Source: Mesorhabditis belari
Lineage: Eukaryota > Nematoda > Chromadorea > Rhabditida > Rhabditidae
Length of the DNA stretch: 64,000 nt
Direction of reading: 5' to 3'
Assembly (NCBI GenBank): GCA_958450365.1
Contig: CAUEEP010000740.1
Span: 3,819,001-3,883,000, forward strand
Part shown: positions 12,901 to 22,474 of the stretch, piece by piece
Layout: every line of letters begins with the position of its first letter
Numbering within the stretch: position 1 is the first letter of the stretch
Notes under the pieces: model-generated
Seen by the model: only the letters and a program-made list of their open reading frames with translations
What the model was told of the DNA's origin: nothing
Database searches by the model: none
Position numbers and translations under genes: made by a program

Positions 12901-15900
12901 GTAAATAATAGAGAAAAGGAAAAAGGAGTCGATGGAAAAGAGTGAAAGAAAAAGGGCCATTCAGATAACAGACACAACCACTGTTTTCAGGAGAAGGGGT
13001 TATGCAACGAAAACTTGTGAAATTAATCAATCAAATGTCATCTGAGTAAACAGAGATCTTTTCAGATTCATATTGCAATTTTTTTTTCTAAAATTTTGAT
13101 CAAATCAAAGGTTAGATTAGGATGTGGATGAATCTGTTCTTTCAAGTGGAAGAGCTGTTTGAAATCCGGGCTTTCGTTTGAGAAATGAGTTTGGTTTTGT
13201 GGATTTAAATTGGCTAAACGATTGTATTTTTTAAAACAACCATAATCTATCGTCTTCTTTAGCAAATCTACTTTTTTTATTTTTCAGTTTTCTTATAGTT
13301 TAAAAGCAAAGAAGAGCTGTTTGAAATCCGGGCTTTCGTTTGAGAAATGTGTTTGGTGTTGTGGATTTAAATCCGCTCAACGATTGTGTTTTTTTCAAAC
13401 CAAAAGTATCGATATGATAAAGCTAGATTCTAGATCTAATTTTCTGAAATTTTGATCAGATCAAAGGTTAGATTAAGATGTAGATGAATCTGTTCTCTAA
13501 AGCATGCTAAGTTTTCTAAAGTTGTCGTAACTTTAGAAAACTTACGATTGTTTTAAAAAACACAATCGTTGAGCGGGTTTAAATCCACAAGACCAAACTC
13601 ATTTAAATCATTAGAAAAGACGACAACTTTAGAAAACTTAGCATGCTTTAGAAAACAGATTCATCCACATCCTAATCTAACCTTTGATCTAATCAAAATT
13701 TCAGAAAATTAGATCTAAAATCTAGCTTTATCATATCGACTTTTGGTTTGATTTTAAACTGAAAAACTGAAAGATAAAAAAAGTAGATTTGCTAAAGAAG
13801 ACGATAGATTATGATTGTTTTAAAAAACACAATCGTTGAGTGGATTTAAATCTACAACACTAAACTCATTTCTCAAACGAAAGCCTGGATTTCAAACAGC
13901 TCTTCTTTGCTTTTAAACTATAAGAAAACTGAAAGATAAAAAAAGTAGATTTGCTAAAGAAGACGATAGATTATGATTGTTTTAAAAAACACAATCGTTG
14001 AGCGGATTTAAATCCACAACACTAAACTCATTTCTCAAACGAAAGCCTGGATTTCAAACAGCTCTTCCACACTTGAAAGAAATAAATCACCCGTAAATCC
14101 GGGGAATAAAAAAGAAGAAGAAAAAAGCAAAAAAGCGAACAGTGTCCTCGATCTATTTCGATTTGAATGCAGAATTTCTTTTCTTTGTCCTTTTTCTTAC
14201 GATTAGAGGAAAAACTGCTGACAATTTATTGCAATCGTTGAAATGGGATGTGGCGAGGAGGTTGAAAAGTAAAATTATGAGAAAGATTAGAAAAAAGGTT
14301 GGAAACGGATCGATTAATCGATTGAAAATCGATGAATTTGAATTGATCAACTCTTTTTTTTAGTTCTGAGAAGCTCAATCTCTATTCCACTAATGGGTTG
14401 ACATGTCATTTTCAAAATTTAGCTAATTATCGTCAGGGTCAAGCGTGTCAGAAGATAATGGGGAGATTTGGGGGTAAACAAAAGAAATGCGAAGATCAAA
14501 ACAACAAAAGCGAACAAAATACACCTGTTCTGGGTTGATGAGGAGATAAAGAGATGGGCTAAAATGAGTCGCAGCAAAAAAAGGGTATGATTGTTTAGAC
14601 AATGGCTCTGAATTGGATGAAGTCAATATTTCTCTTAAAGTTTTCTAAGAGTAAACCTTTAAAACCGTAGCATTGCTTCTAGTTTATTCAATGGAATCTA
14701 CACCTTTAGTTTATCCAACCAATCCAATCAATTCAATCAACCCAATCAATTCAATCAATCGAATCAATCCAATTAATCCAATCCAATCGAATCAATCGAA
14801 TTCAATCAACCCAATCAATCCAATCAATCCAATCAAACCAATCAATCCAATCAATCCAATCAATCCAATCAAACCAATCAAACCAATCAATCCAATCAAT
14901 CCAATCAATCCAATCAATCCAATCAATCCAATCAAACCAATCAAACCAATCAAACCAATCAATCCAATCCATTTCTGTATTTTTCGATATTCTTCATAGA
15001 CTATAGAATCAGACCAAAATAGATTGACTGGATAAAAGTTGAAACTACCGTAAGGTAGTTTTTAAACCTTTTAGTTTTTAGTTAATACCTTTTAGAAAAC
15101 ACTAAATGTGCAAATCTTCGTTTGCCTAATGTAAAATTTTAAAACTTTCCTCATCATCAGGGATCTATCGGCCATCCTTTGAGATTTTATTTGAGATATT
15201 TGGCTGAGTGTTTATGGTTATTAATGAGCTCTTTACTTTTACCCTTTACCCTTTTCCCCTTTTCCCCTTTTCTTTTCACCAATCTTTCCCATTCATCTAC
15301 CGCTCAAAAGAAGATCTCCCACTGTGCATTTACGATAATCATTTTCTTCTTTTACAGCTGAATGCCCAAAGTAGCGCGCCTTTTTTTATAAGCAACACTG
15401 AGAAATCAATAATTTAAACTAGAAAATATTAAAAATTTTGAGACTATTTTGAGACCATCTTTGTATTTCTTTTGACATTTCCATCGTTCAAAATTTGTTT
15501 TCGTTGCCCAGCAAAACAAAAGAGCCGTCAATTTGTTGACAAAAGCAAGACAGACTCGATAGAAAATCCTTTCTTTCTCTCTTTTTCCTATTTTGTGTCA
15601 ATTAGCGACGTGACAGGTGCTGCCTGTTTTCTTTGGAGAATCTATCCCCAACCGAATTGCGGTAATTATTTCATTAGAAAAAAGATCTTTTAGATGAGAT
15701 TTTTCACGGATAATCTTAAACTTTTCGTAAAATATAGACTTAAGCTTAATGGCATTGAAAAATCCTTAAGAAATTCAGATTTTTGAGCTTGCTTTCTTGA
15801 GCAAAAGAATTTCCAGCTACAGTAACTCAAACTCAACTCAACTAGTGTCAACAAATTGACGGCTACAAAATACCAGGAAGAACTGGCTTTTCTGTAGAAA

Positions 15901-18900
15901 TAGTTTTCTTTAGCTTTTTCTTTAATCGTCGATATTTTGTCTTTTTAAGAGGATTCAATTCAAACTTGAAAAAGTGCAGTAAAGTAGATAAACAAGAGAA
16001 AGAAAAGAAAGAAAAGAAAGAAAGAAAAGAAAGAAATAAAAGAAAGAAAGAAAGAAAAGAAAGAAAAGAAAGAAAAGAAAGAAAAGAAAGGAAAGAAAGA
16101 AAAGTAAGAAATCCTTTCAGCAAAATAGCTTCGTTGGTGAGTACATCAAGAGGATTTCCTCTTTCTTTTGCAATGCTTACACTAATGAGGGGGACAATTT
16201 GTATTAGGTTGAAAAGGAAGGAAAGAAAATGTCGTGGGAAAAAGAAGGGATTGACCAACACAACTAATGACTACGCAAGAAGCTAAGAGCTTCTTCTCTT
16301 TCTCTTTCTCTTCCTCTTTCTCTTTCTCTTTCCCATTTATGTAACATGGATACATGTTAAACTGAACACTAATCATGGAACTTTATTTTATTATGAAATT
16401 TCGGGATAATTTTAGTTTCTAATTAAAATTAGGCACTTCTAGCTCTTAATTTAGAAGGCTTTAGTCTTTAGCCTTACTCTTAGAACCAGCTTCAAATTCA
16501 GAACTTCAAATAAATCATTTGGCATCAAGATTTCAGATCAAATCGTAAACAGACGATCCGAAATTAAATATTCCTTTGATCTTTCCAAATCCGTTTCTAT
16601 TTTTGAAAGAAAAATGCCGCAAAAAGTAATCTCTGCGTTTTGCTGAAACAAAAGCATCTGTCCCGAATATGAGATGGGTAATCTGACTTGTTGAGGTGAT
16701 CCAGATAAAGTAAAACCCGTGAAGATACGGTCTCAAATGAAAAGGAATGCTGAGAAATAATGCGCGATGACCGGAATGAATCTAGAAAAGGAAAAGGAAA
16801 AGAAGAAGAAAGGAGAATCGTCATCTTTCATCTTTCACAGAAATCCCTTCATAAATTCACTTTCAAAAGGAAATTGAGAGAGATATTGTACCGGAAATTC
16901 TTTCGACCATCTATCTTTTTATAAATCTAACAACTTTCAAAAGCTGCGAGATTATTGTAGTTGAAAAAAACAAGAAAATTCTAAGCAAAATTGTTCAAAG
17001 TGTTTATGGAAACTTTTACAGTACTAGATATTGACTCAATAGTATACTGGATAGAATTTTATTCAATTACACACAAAAAAAACAAAGCCTTACCTCACTT
17101 GACAATGCTATAAATGTATATTCTACTAAATTCCAGCTTTTCTTCACCGGATCCCCACGGTTTCGATTCGTACACCGTTCGTCTCATTTACGGAGATACT
17201 CTACAATTTTTCTGCTCAAAAAAACGTCAAGAGCAACTCGTTGTTTACTTGGTGAGAAAAGAAATCTTTAAAAAATACCGTATTCTCTCTAATAGTAGTG
17301 CACCCCGGTAGTGCCGATTTGGTGACTATTTTACGGTTTCCAAGCTTTCGCAGAAGCTCAACACTCTAATCCCCCACTTTATCTGAATGATTTGCGAGAT
17401 TTAGAGTCTAAAAATGCCTTTCTATGGTCTAGAAAAGGCTCGCTTTTTGATTTACTTAGAAATGAAACAGAACTGATAGTGGATAAAATTTGGGGAAAGG
17501 ATACCGTATTTTCTCTAATAGTAGTGCACCCCGGCGAGCCGAGTTGGTGACTATTTTACGGTTTCCAAGCTTTCGCAGAAGCTCAACCCTCAAATCCCCC
17601 ACAAGATCTCATCGACAGCTACATTTTCCGATCCCACATCGATAGATTCTGATAAGCGCTTTTCGAGATTTCGAGCAATTTAGGAGGCGCTCAGGGTGCA
17701 CTACTATTAGAGAGAATACGGTATATGATTTTGAGCATGTTGTAAAAGCTTACTATTTTGCAAGAAATTTGGGCGTTTTGTGGTTTTTCATATAAATTAC
17801 ATCGTGGATGATCTGTGGGTTTCGTACGGTGGGTTTCGTCGAAAAACCGTCGAGAAACCTACTGTAACTGCTAGTATTTAAGGAAGGAATTTGACGAAAT
17901 TTCTCATTCTGATTATTTCGTTTAGCTCTTAAGTGTAGGTACTGCTGCTACCCGATAAACCAATTCTTTTTTACAATGTGCACAAAATGTGATTTTGTGT
18001 ATTCGAGCGGAGAAACGCGTAATGTAATGAAGGTTTTCGCAGCGAGGCACAAAATTCCAATCATTTTCCAGGTCGACGAAATGTCTTTCATGAATTGTCT
18101 CATTTCGAGTTCGAGTAAAGAGCAGTTGAGGTAAAAAAAGTCTCTTTCAAATTTCTTCAAAACAACTTTCAGATGTGACGGATCGGGTGAGAAAAAGAAA
18201 CTCCTCCGAACGCACAGCCCCTTCCCGGAATCGACCCGATTCGAGCCGGGGAATTCCTATTATTTTATCTGTGAGTCGAATCTCTAAACATAGCTTGACG
18301 CCAAAGTGTTAACTTGAAACTTTCTCAAAATCTCTTCCTATTCAGCCACTTCAACCGGTCATCCATCGGGCCTCGAGTCTCGTCATAATGGACTGTGCGC
18401 ATCTCATCAAATGAGATTGAGAATCGAGATTGATGAGGCTCACTCTTCCACTACAGATTCTCCACAAATAATAAAGTATCAAGGTTGAGAAATGAAATCG
18501 AAATCAAGATTTTAATTTCAATTTTAGATCACCCTCGTGCCAGGATCGGTTCACAGAAAACGGAAAGTTCCGAGACCGAGCAAAAACCCGAGATTTTCGT
18601 TCAAGTCGTTGAGAGTTCCGAAGACGAACGTTTAAGCAAAGACGGTTTGAAAGCAAAGGGAAAAGAATACAATTAGCAAAATTTTGTTCAGTTCCACCAT
18701 CTTCTGCATCGATGACCGAAGAAAAGATGAAACAAGTCGTTGCTTGGGCACAAAGAGGACTTGAAGGGACATTTAGATTTCAAGAACCGGTAAACAATCA
18801 TGCACCAATAATGAAAAACAGAAAACATTGCAGAGTGGTGAAAAATTCGGATCGAATGTCGAAGTGAATCGGGTGGACGGAAGTGCTGAAGCATATTATG

Positions 18901-19093
18901 TGGTTAATGAAGATGCGGGTTGGTGTGCAAATTAAGATTTTGAGAATAAGTACCGAAACTTCAATAATACAGCTCTAACCAATTAATGACACTCAAGCTA
19001 TTCATTTCAATTTCAGCACCGTATTCCTCGATTGGACCCTCGGTGCCAGTGACCTCCGCTCTAATATTCATTCTGCTCGCTCACTTTATTTAA
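6906..19093 (+). CDS. ephrin, predicted GPI-anchored
   Basis: Ephrins are cell-surface ligands of Eph receptor tyrosine kinases used in cell sorting and axon guidance. Exons: 6906-7045, 17137-17251, 18033-18130, 18173-18270, 18346-18483, 18528-18629, 18692-18789, 18834-18918 and 19017-19093, giving about 316 residues in frame. Exon 1 encodes a hydrophobic signal peptide and IYWNTTNS, the ephrin N-terminal YWN motif, which joins in phase to exon 2 (LFSSPDPHG, then VRLIYGDTLQFFC). Later exons carry FEPGNSYYFIS, the typical ephrin core strand, and conserved Cys. The last exon ends in a hydrophobic SALIFILLAHFI tail suited to GPI attachment. The acceptor of exon 3 is uncertain: 18033 restores the frame, but upstream sites could add about 40 residues. 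Intron 1 is 10 kb. Which C. elegans ephrin is closest cannot be told by eye. Confidence 0.87.
9125..9210. repeat. TTTCTCC/TTTCTTTC polypyrimidine microsatellite
   Basis: About 85 bases of CTTTCTCCTT-type repeats lie inside ephrin intron 1. Read on the minus strand they give an artificial Arg/Lys/Glu-rich open frame. Confidence 0.85.
9308..9480. repeat. 19-base minisatellite
   Basis: The unit GCTAGAAGCTAGAATCAAA is repeated about nine times with small deletions. It is intronic and non-coding. Confidence 0.9.
10224..10613 (-). pseudogene. antisense coding-like segment of unknown family with one in-frame stop
   Basis: On the minus strand 130 codons run from 10613 to a TAA at 10224-10226 with a single internal TAA at 10377-10379. 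The composition is far more protein-like than any other intronic frame here. It has a Thr-rich linker, two CRD motifs, GQLGTYVDERLLCEI before the stop, and ALSV-like, HCVEDETNARVPYKSNL and MCAVEGLYSPNL segments after it. GC content is also higher than in the surrounding intron. There is no start codon at the head, and I see no clear splice acceptor. It could be a decayed gene copy, a piece of a mobile element or an antisense nested gene. I do not recognise the family. Confidence 0.4.
10991..11138. mobile_element. palindromic MITE-like element
   Basis: Arms of about 65 bases (CGTTCTTTGCGCTCCG at the left, CGGAGCGCAAAGAACG at the right) meet at a short loop near 11065. Inner arms pair CCCAATTCATCATTTTTCTCGC with its near-inverse. 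It lies within ephrin intron 1. Confidence 0.75.
11319..11389 (-). pseudogene. tRNA-Thr(GGT)-like relic
   Basis: The minus strand folds as a tRNA. The 7-base acceptor GTCGTTG pairs with CGCCGAC at six positions. The D arm is GCTC ATTGGTA GAGC. The anticodon loop CTGGTAA gives anticodon GGT (Thr), and its stem is imperfect. The T-arm stem is broken, with only one or two of five pairs left. The length is 71 bases. The damage to the T arm suggests a tRNA pseudogene or a tRNA-derived repeat rather than a working gene. Confidence 0.55.
12618..12700. repeat. GATAAACA-type short tandem repeat
   Basis: Irregular repeats of CAGATAAACACCGATAAACA and AGACATATAGACAG lie in ephrin intron 1. Confidence 0.6.
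13050..14080. repeat. complex of direct and inverted repeats
   Basis: A block containing GAGCTGTTTGAAATCCGGGCTTT (first copies near 13150 and 13315) recurs in inverted form near 13880 and 14045. A second block with CAAATCTACTTTTTTTATTTTTCAG at 13264 returns inverted near 13770 and 13930. The 13500-13620 core pairs with 13620-13690. Together they make an approximately 1-kb imperfect palindrome with internal tandem duplication. No transposase is visible, so a fold-back element family is inferred. Confidence 0.75.
14709..14972. repeat. 9-base minisatellite (AATCAATCC and AATCAAACC)
   Basis: About 29 copies of a 9-base unit. Read in one frame they give an Ile-Asn-Pro polymer, which I take as an artefact of the repeat and not a protein. 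Located in ephrin intron 1. Confidence 0.92.
15990..16110. repeat. GAAA/AGAAAG polypurine tract
   Basis: About 120 bases of nearly pure purine (AAAGAAAGAAAAGAAAG). Apparent Lys/Glu- and Ser/Phe-rich frames on the two strands are artefacts. Shorter tracts of the same kind lie at 16290-16335. Confidence 0.9.
17276..17723. mobile_element. composite TACCGTATT MITE (type with CTAATAGTAGTGCACC)
   Basis: One end at 17276 reads TACCGTATTCTCTCTAATAG. A second, complete unit runs 17502-17723, with matching inverted ends GTGCACTACTATTAG ... AATACGGTA. Both share an inner part that reads TTTACGGTTTCCAAGC and then TTTCGCAGAAGCTCAA. It sits in ephrin intron 2. Close copies occur at 44338-44690 and 44895-45112. 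Confidence 0.8.
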
Positions 19094-19304
19094 ATATTAC
19101 TTATTGATCTAAATATGCACAAGATACGGTTTTTCCATTACGGGTTTTAAGGGCACATACCTACATATTGTTTTATCATTTTTTGTGATAAATGTATATT
19201 TTGTGTTCGGATAAATTTTAAGAAAAACCCATTTTTATAAAAAAAACACAAAATACCAATAGTTAAACAATAAATACAAAATACCAATAATTAGGTAAGT
19301 CCAA
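19094..19304. other. short convergent intergenic region
   Basis: About 210 AT-rich bases separate the 3' ends of the ephrin gene (+) and the HPF1-like gene (-). No gene is seen. It must hold both polyadenylation regions; AATAAA-like strings occur near 19270. Confidence 0.5.
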
Positions 19305-20992
19305 TCAAACCAAAATCGACAAATTTTCACGCCTTCGATTTCCATCGACAAATTGAATCCGAACGATTTCTCCGTATTCTTTCCTAAACAAAGACTTTAG
19401 TTTAGCCAGCCCTTATAGAAACTTTTCTCTATAAGAAACTTCAAATTATTTGGATAAAAACTTCCTTTCCAAAGAAATTTTCGACTATACTTTTATCTTA
19501 AGACATTAAATGAAAAAAAAGATATATTACCAACCTTCCAAGCAGTTCATACGCCTTTGCTAACAAGAGTTTTGTCACTTTGTCCAAGCGAGGCGCGTTA
19601 GCCATAAAGCAGTCGTGCCCCAATTCGAGACCCATCCCAAAATCCATCTCATCGTCAGCCATCTGAAACATACTTGCAATATTATAAATAACCAGCCAAA
19701 AAGCCGCTTAACGGCGGGTTTTTCTGGCTGGGTGTTTTGGGGCTAACGCTTAGTTTGAGCTCTCGAGTTAAAGGGCCCCCTCCCCTTCCCTCCTGCGCCC
19801 CTCCGAGACCCCTGTAACAATAGCTTCGCTGCGAAGCAACTCAAGTTTGCATACTTCAACTCCATGCTTGAAAACATTTAAAGCAAAAAAAGTTTATAAT
19901 GTCAAACTTTCAGCTCGATCGGCTCAGCCGTTTTTCCTAAAATCGCATCACAGACAGACACACACAGACATACTCTCTCTCTTATAATAAGTAAGGATCA
20001 ACACAAACTTGTATCAGCGACAACATTTCGCGCACTGATCCCATCAGTTTTTCTCGTTCTTTCTCATTGGTTGTCGTGGCGATTGTCAAAAACATGTGCT
20101 TGATGTGAGCTATAGTCAGAAAAACTTTAAAAATATACATTGACTCACCATTCGGTGTTAAGATTGGTCTGTAGCCTATACCATTTTTGACAGGCACAAC
20201 GATTCCTGGACCCTCTGCACCGTGTAATGGTAAAGCAACCTATCAAAAAGATAAAAAGATATTGAGTAAAAAACCCCCACCCTCTTTTTTATTCGTTCTG
20301 ATTTGATTCTCTTCTCATCATCCTGGAAATCGTTCTTCTTCATATTCTTTGGGAAAAATGCAGAACTAAAAAGCAACAACAATCCAATTTTAGCCATATC
20401 CCATTAATATTGTTCAACAAACCGACCTTGCGTTAAGATGAAAAAGCATGCAACATGGATGTTCGCCTAAAACGGTAATTTCCGCGAAGAATTCGTCACC
20501 ATTTCCTGGTATCGTGACAATAAAAGAATTATTGGTATCAGGCTCGTCTCTAAAAATTCTTATATATAAAAATCTGAAATGTTTAAACCTCCAAATACAA
20601 AAGCGACCGCCTTCAAAAACTGCACACGTTTGCATTTCAGGTAGATCGTTTGGAAATCTCCAATGTAGACGAAGTTCGTCATCTAAAATTGAATTTCTTA
20701 AGGGTAAGATACGGACAAACATTACCAGTTGCATGGTCTAAAACTCCGTCCAAAATTTCGAATGGTCCAACTAGTTTTAGGCCAGAAATAGAGTTGAATG
20801 CATCTAAAATACAGACATATTTTAAACTCAATATTTTCCAACTAACTTAACGGATCGTCCTCGTTGAACTTTCTGGCCAGATTCAAAAACTCCTCAAATG
20901 TATCTGGAATTGGTTGTAGTGGGCGACGAAAAACTTTTGGTGAACTCTAAAATAAATGCCTACATAAGGAAAAAAAACTTTCAAACCTTCAT
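19305..20992 (-). CDS. hpf1: HPF1 homologue (histone PARylation factor 1)
   Basis: HPF1 binds PARP1/2 at DNA breaks, completes their active site and directs ADP-ribosylation to serine. Ten exons on the minus strand (20992-20987, 20946-20847, 20803-20726, 20682-20589, 20549-20427, 20365-20281, 20239-20149, 20109-20009, 19662-19535, 19383-19305) splice in frame to 294 residues; human HPF1 has 346. Matches include GLKLVGPFEIL, LHWRFPNDLPEMQT, LHGAEGPGIVVPV with GIGYRPIL (Arg of the PARP-binding surface), and MADDEMDFGMGLELG, which holds the catalytic Asp-Glu pair (here about residues 230-231). The start on a six-base coding exon (ATGAAG) is the only one in phase but is uncertain. It is the last gene of the proposed operon, 235 bases after COX11. 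Confidence 0.9.
19692..19993. mobile_element. mobile-element fragment in HPF1 intron
   Basis: A GC-rich 300-base block unlike its AT-rich surroundings. It has a hairpin start (CCAGCCAAAAAGCCGC ... CCCGGTT-like inverse), CAGCTCGATCGGCTCAGCCG, then a run of ACAGACAGACACACACAGACA ending in ATAATAAGTA. A CAGACA-rich tail followed by a short AT-rich repeat is typical of RTE-like non-LTR retroelement or related SINE 3' ends; that class is inferred. It is inserted just before the exon carrying the HPF1 catalytic Glu. Confidence 0.55.
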
Positions 20993-21227
20993 TTTCGTTT
21001 CCAGTTAGTTTCGTTCGCTAAAAGCGATTCTTTTAGTTCTCTGAAGCAAAAGTGGTATGGAAGTACCCATGGCATTTCGGTAAAGCATTTACGTTTTAAT
21101 TTAACTGTGAAAAATTGCTGAAAAAATTTTTATTGCTTTTCCAAACTATTCAACAGAACAAAAGCAATCAACAAAATTACTTACTTTATCTAAGAAATTC
21201 ACTAAAATAGCAGCCGAATCACAATGT

Positions 21228-22288
21228 TTATTTCACATTTGTAGCTTCAGGCTTTGGTTCAAATGGAGATGGTAGTTTAAGGCCAGACTTTGCCTAAAAT
21301 ATTTTCTAAAGACAATTGTAGAAAATTGACGCTACCTCAAAAAATGTGTAAGATAGAAGTATACTATCTAGAAATTCCAAATTCGGATCGTTTGCATAAT
21401 CGGGGTCGATGTAGAAAAATACGGGCAAATCCACCTAAATATTGAAATGAACTAACAATAAGTAGCAAAATATAAAAACGCTTTGACAAAGGCATTATTT
21501 ATCCTTGTGCCCTGCCTTTGATTGCAAACAATTACCGACCTGTTCTCCTGGATTCAAAATTTGCTCTTCGAAACAAAAACATTGGATCTTGTTGAAATAA
21601 TAAGCCGCCTAATAATCATTGTTTTTTTTCGATACATTTAATACAAAAACCTGAAATGGTACGAGGTTATAACTTGAAATCCCAACAATAGGTCGGTCAG
21701 TTGGGTTACGAGCTGAGAAAAAAGGCTAATGCCGTTTCACCTGGGTGTACATAAATCTAAAAGACGTATTAGTGCTAGTAGTCAAAAAAAATAAACCTCA
21801 TCTTGCACCGGTTTAAATTCCCATCGCATATTACTCGGCACATCAGAATTGAATTGAACCCGTATCAAACGATCCTCCACTTTCTGCATCGTGGCAATTT
21901 TGGCAAAGTCTTTGGCTATCTAAATCACAGTTTTTATATGCAATAAGTTTGCCAAGAATTACCTGCGTTAGGCCTCCAAAACTTGTCTGTTCGCAGAAAA
22001 TTCTGTATAGTGGTATTGCGGCAAAAGTTGCACCGATCGCAACAACTAAATAAACGGTATACGTAATAAAAGAAAAAAACCACACCTCCAAGTGACATGG
22101 CGTAATAAAGCATATCTCGAGAACCCTTCTTTGATGGGACATTTCCTTCCTAAAATGTGTTCTAATGATTTTTTGTAAAACCTTACAACAAGAAGTCTTT
22201 TTTGCGTCAAAGATATGGACTTTGAAAGAAATTGCGCCAATCGGTTTGATGTTGTATGATGTGACAAACAAGACATCCTAGATATCAT
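21228..22288 (-). CDS. cox-11: COX11, mitochondrial copper chaperone for cytochrome c oxidase
   Basis: COX11 delivers copper to the CuB site of COX1 and is anchored in the inner mitochondrial membrane. Exons 22288-22187, 22149-22086, 22045-21963, 21919-21797, 21756-21651, 21608-21540, 21434-21336 and 21293-21228 give about 236 residues. The N-terminus (MISRMSCLSHHTTSNRLAQF) is a typical presequence. A membrane segment (SLGVVVAIGATFAAIPLY) is followed by YRIFCEQTSFGG. The copper motif CFCFEEQ and NPGEQVDLPVFFYIDP are intact. Exon 5 carries one extra T: six Ts at 21718-21723 where PGETALAFFSARNPTDRP needs five. This breaks the frame and looks like an assembly error. The stop overlaps an AATAAA signal. 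Fourth gene of the operon, 186 bases after UPF3. Confidence 0.94.
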
Positions 22289-22474
22289 CTAAATACTATG
22301 TAAACCAGGTTTCACGGCACAATTCAATGGCATTAAATTTAACGAGGACGTTTTAAATCATAAACACTTTGTATATACATTTTTATTCAAAACCTTTATG
22401 TGACAAGTTTTAAAGTTGGATCACAATACACCCGGACATTAAAAAGATATGGAGCAGTAACAAAAAACAAATGC

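Larger units (their letters stand above)
7046..17136. other. 10-kb first intron of the ephrin gene
   Basis: The intron is bounded by GTAAGT at 7046 and TTCCAG ending at 17136. It contains purine/pyrimidine tracts, several minisatellites, two palindromic elements, a tRNA-like relic and one antisense coding-like segment, each listed separately. Otherwise I see no gene in it; the remaining open frames are low-complexity (Lys/Glu, Ser/Phe or Asn/Pro runs). Confidence 0.7.

Noticed and set aside
14673..14999. 108-codon ORF of Ile-Asn-Pro repeats
   Set aside because: It is only a translation of the 9-base minisatellite inside an intron; all frames are equally periodic.
15863..16286. Long Lys/Glu/Arg- and Ser/Phe/Leu-rich ORFs on opposite strands
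   Set aside because: Produced by the GAAA polypurine tract; no start context, splice sites or domain.
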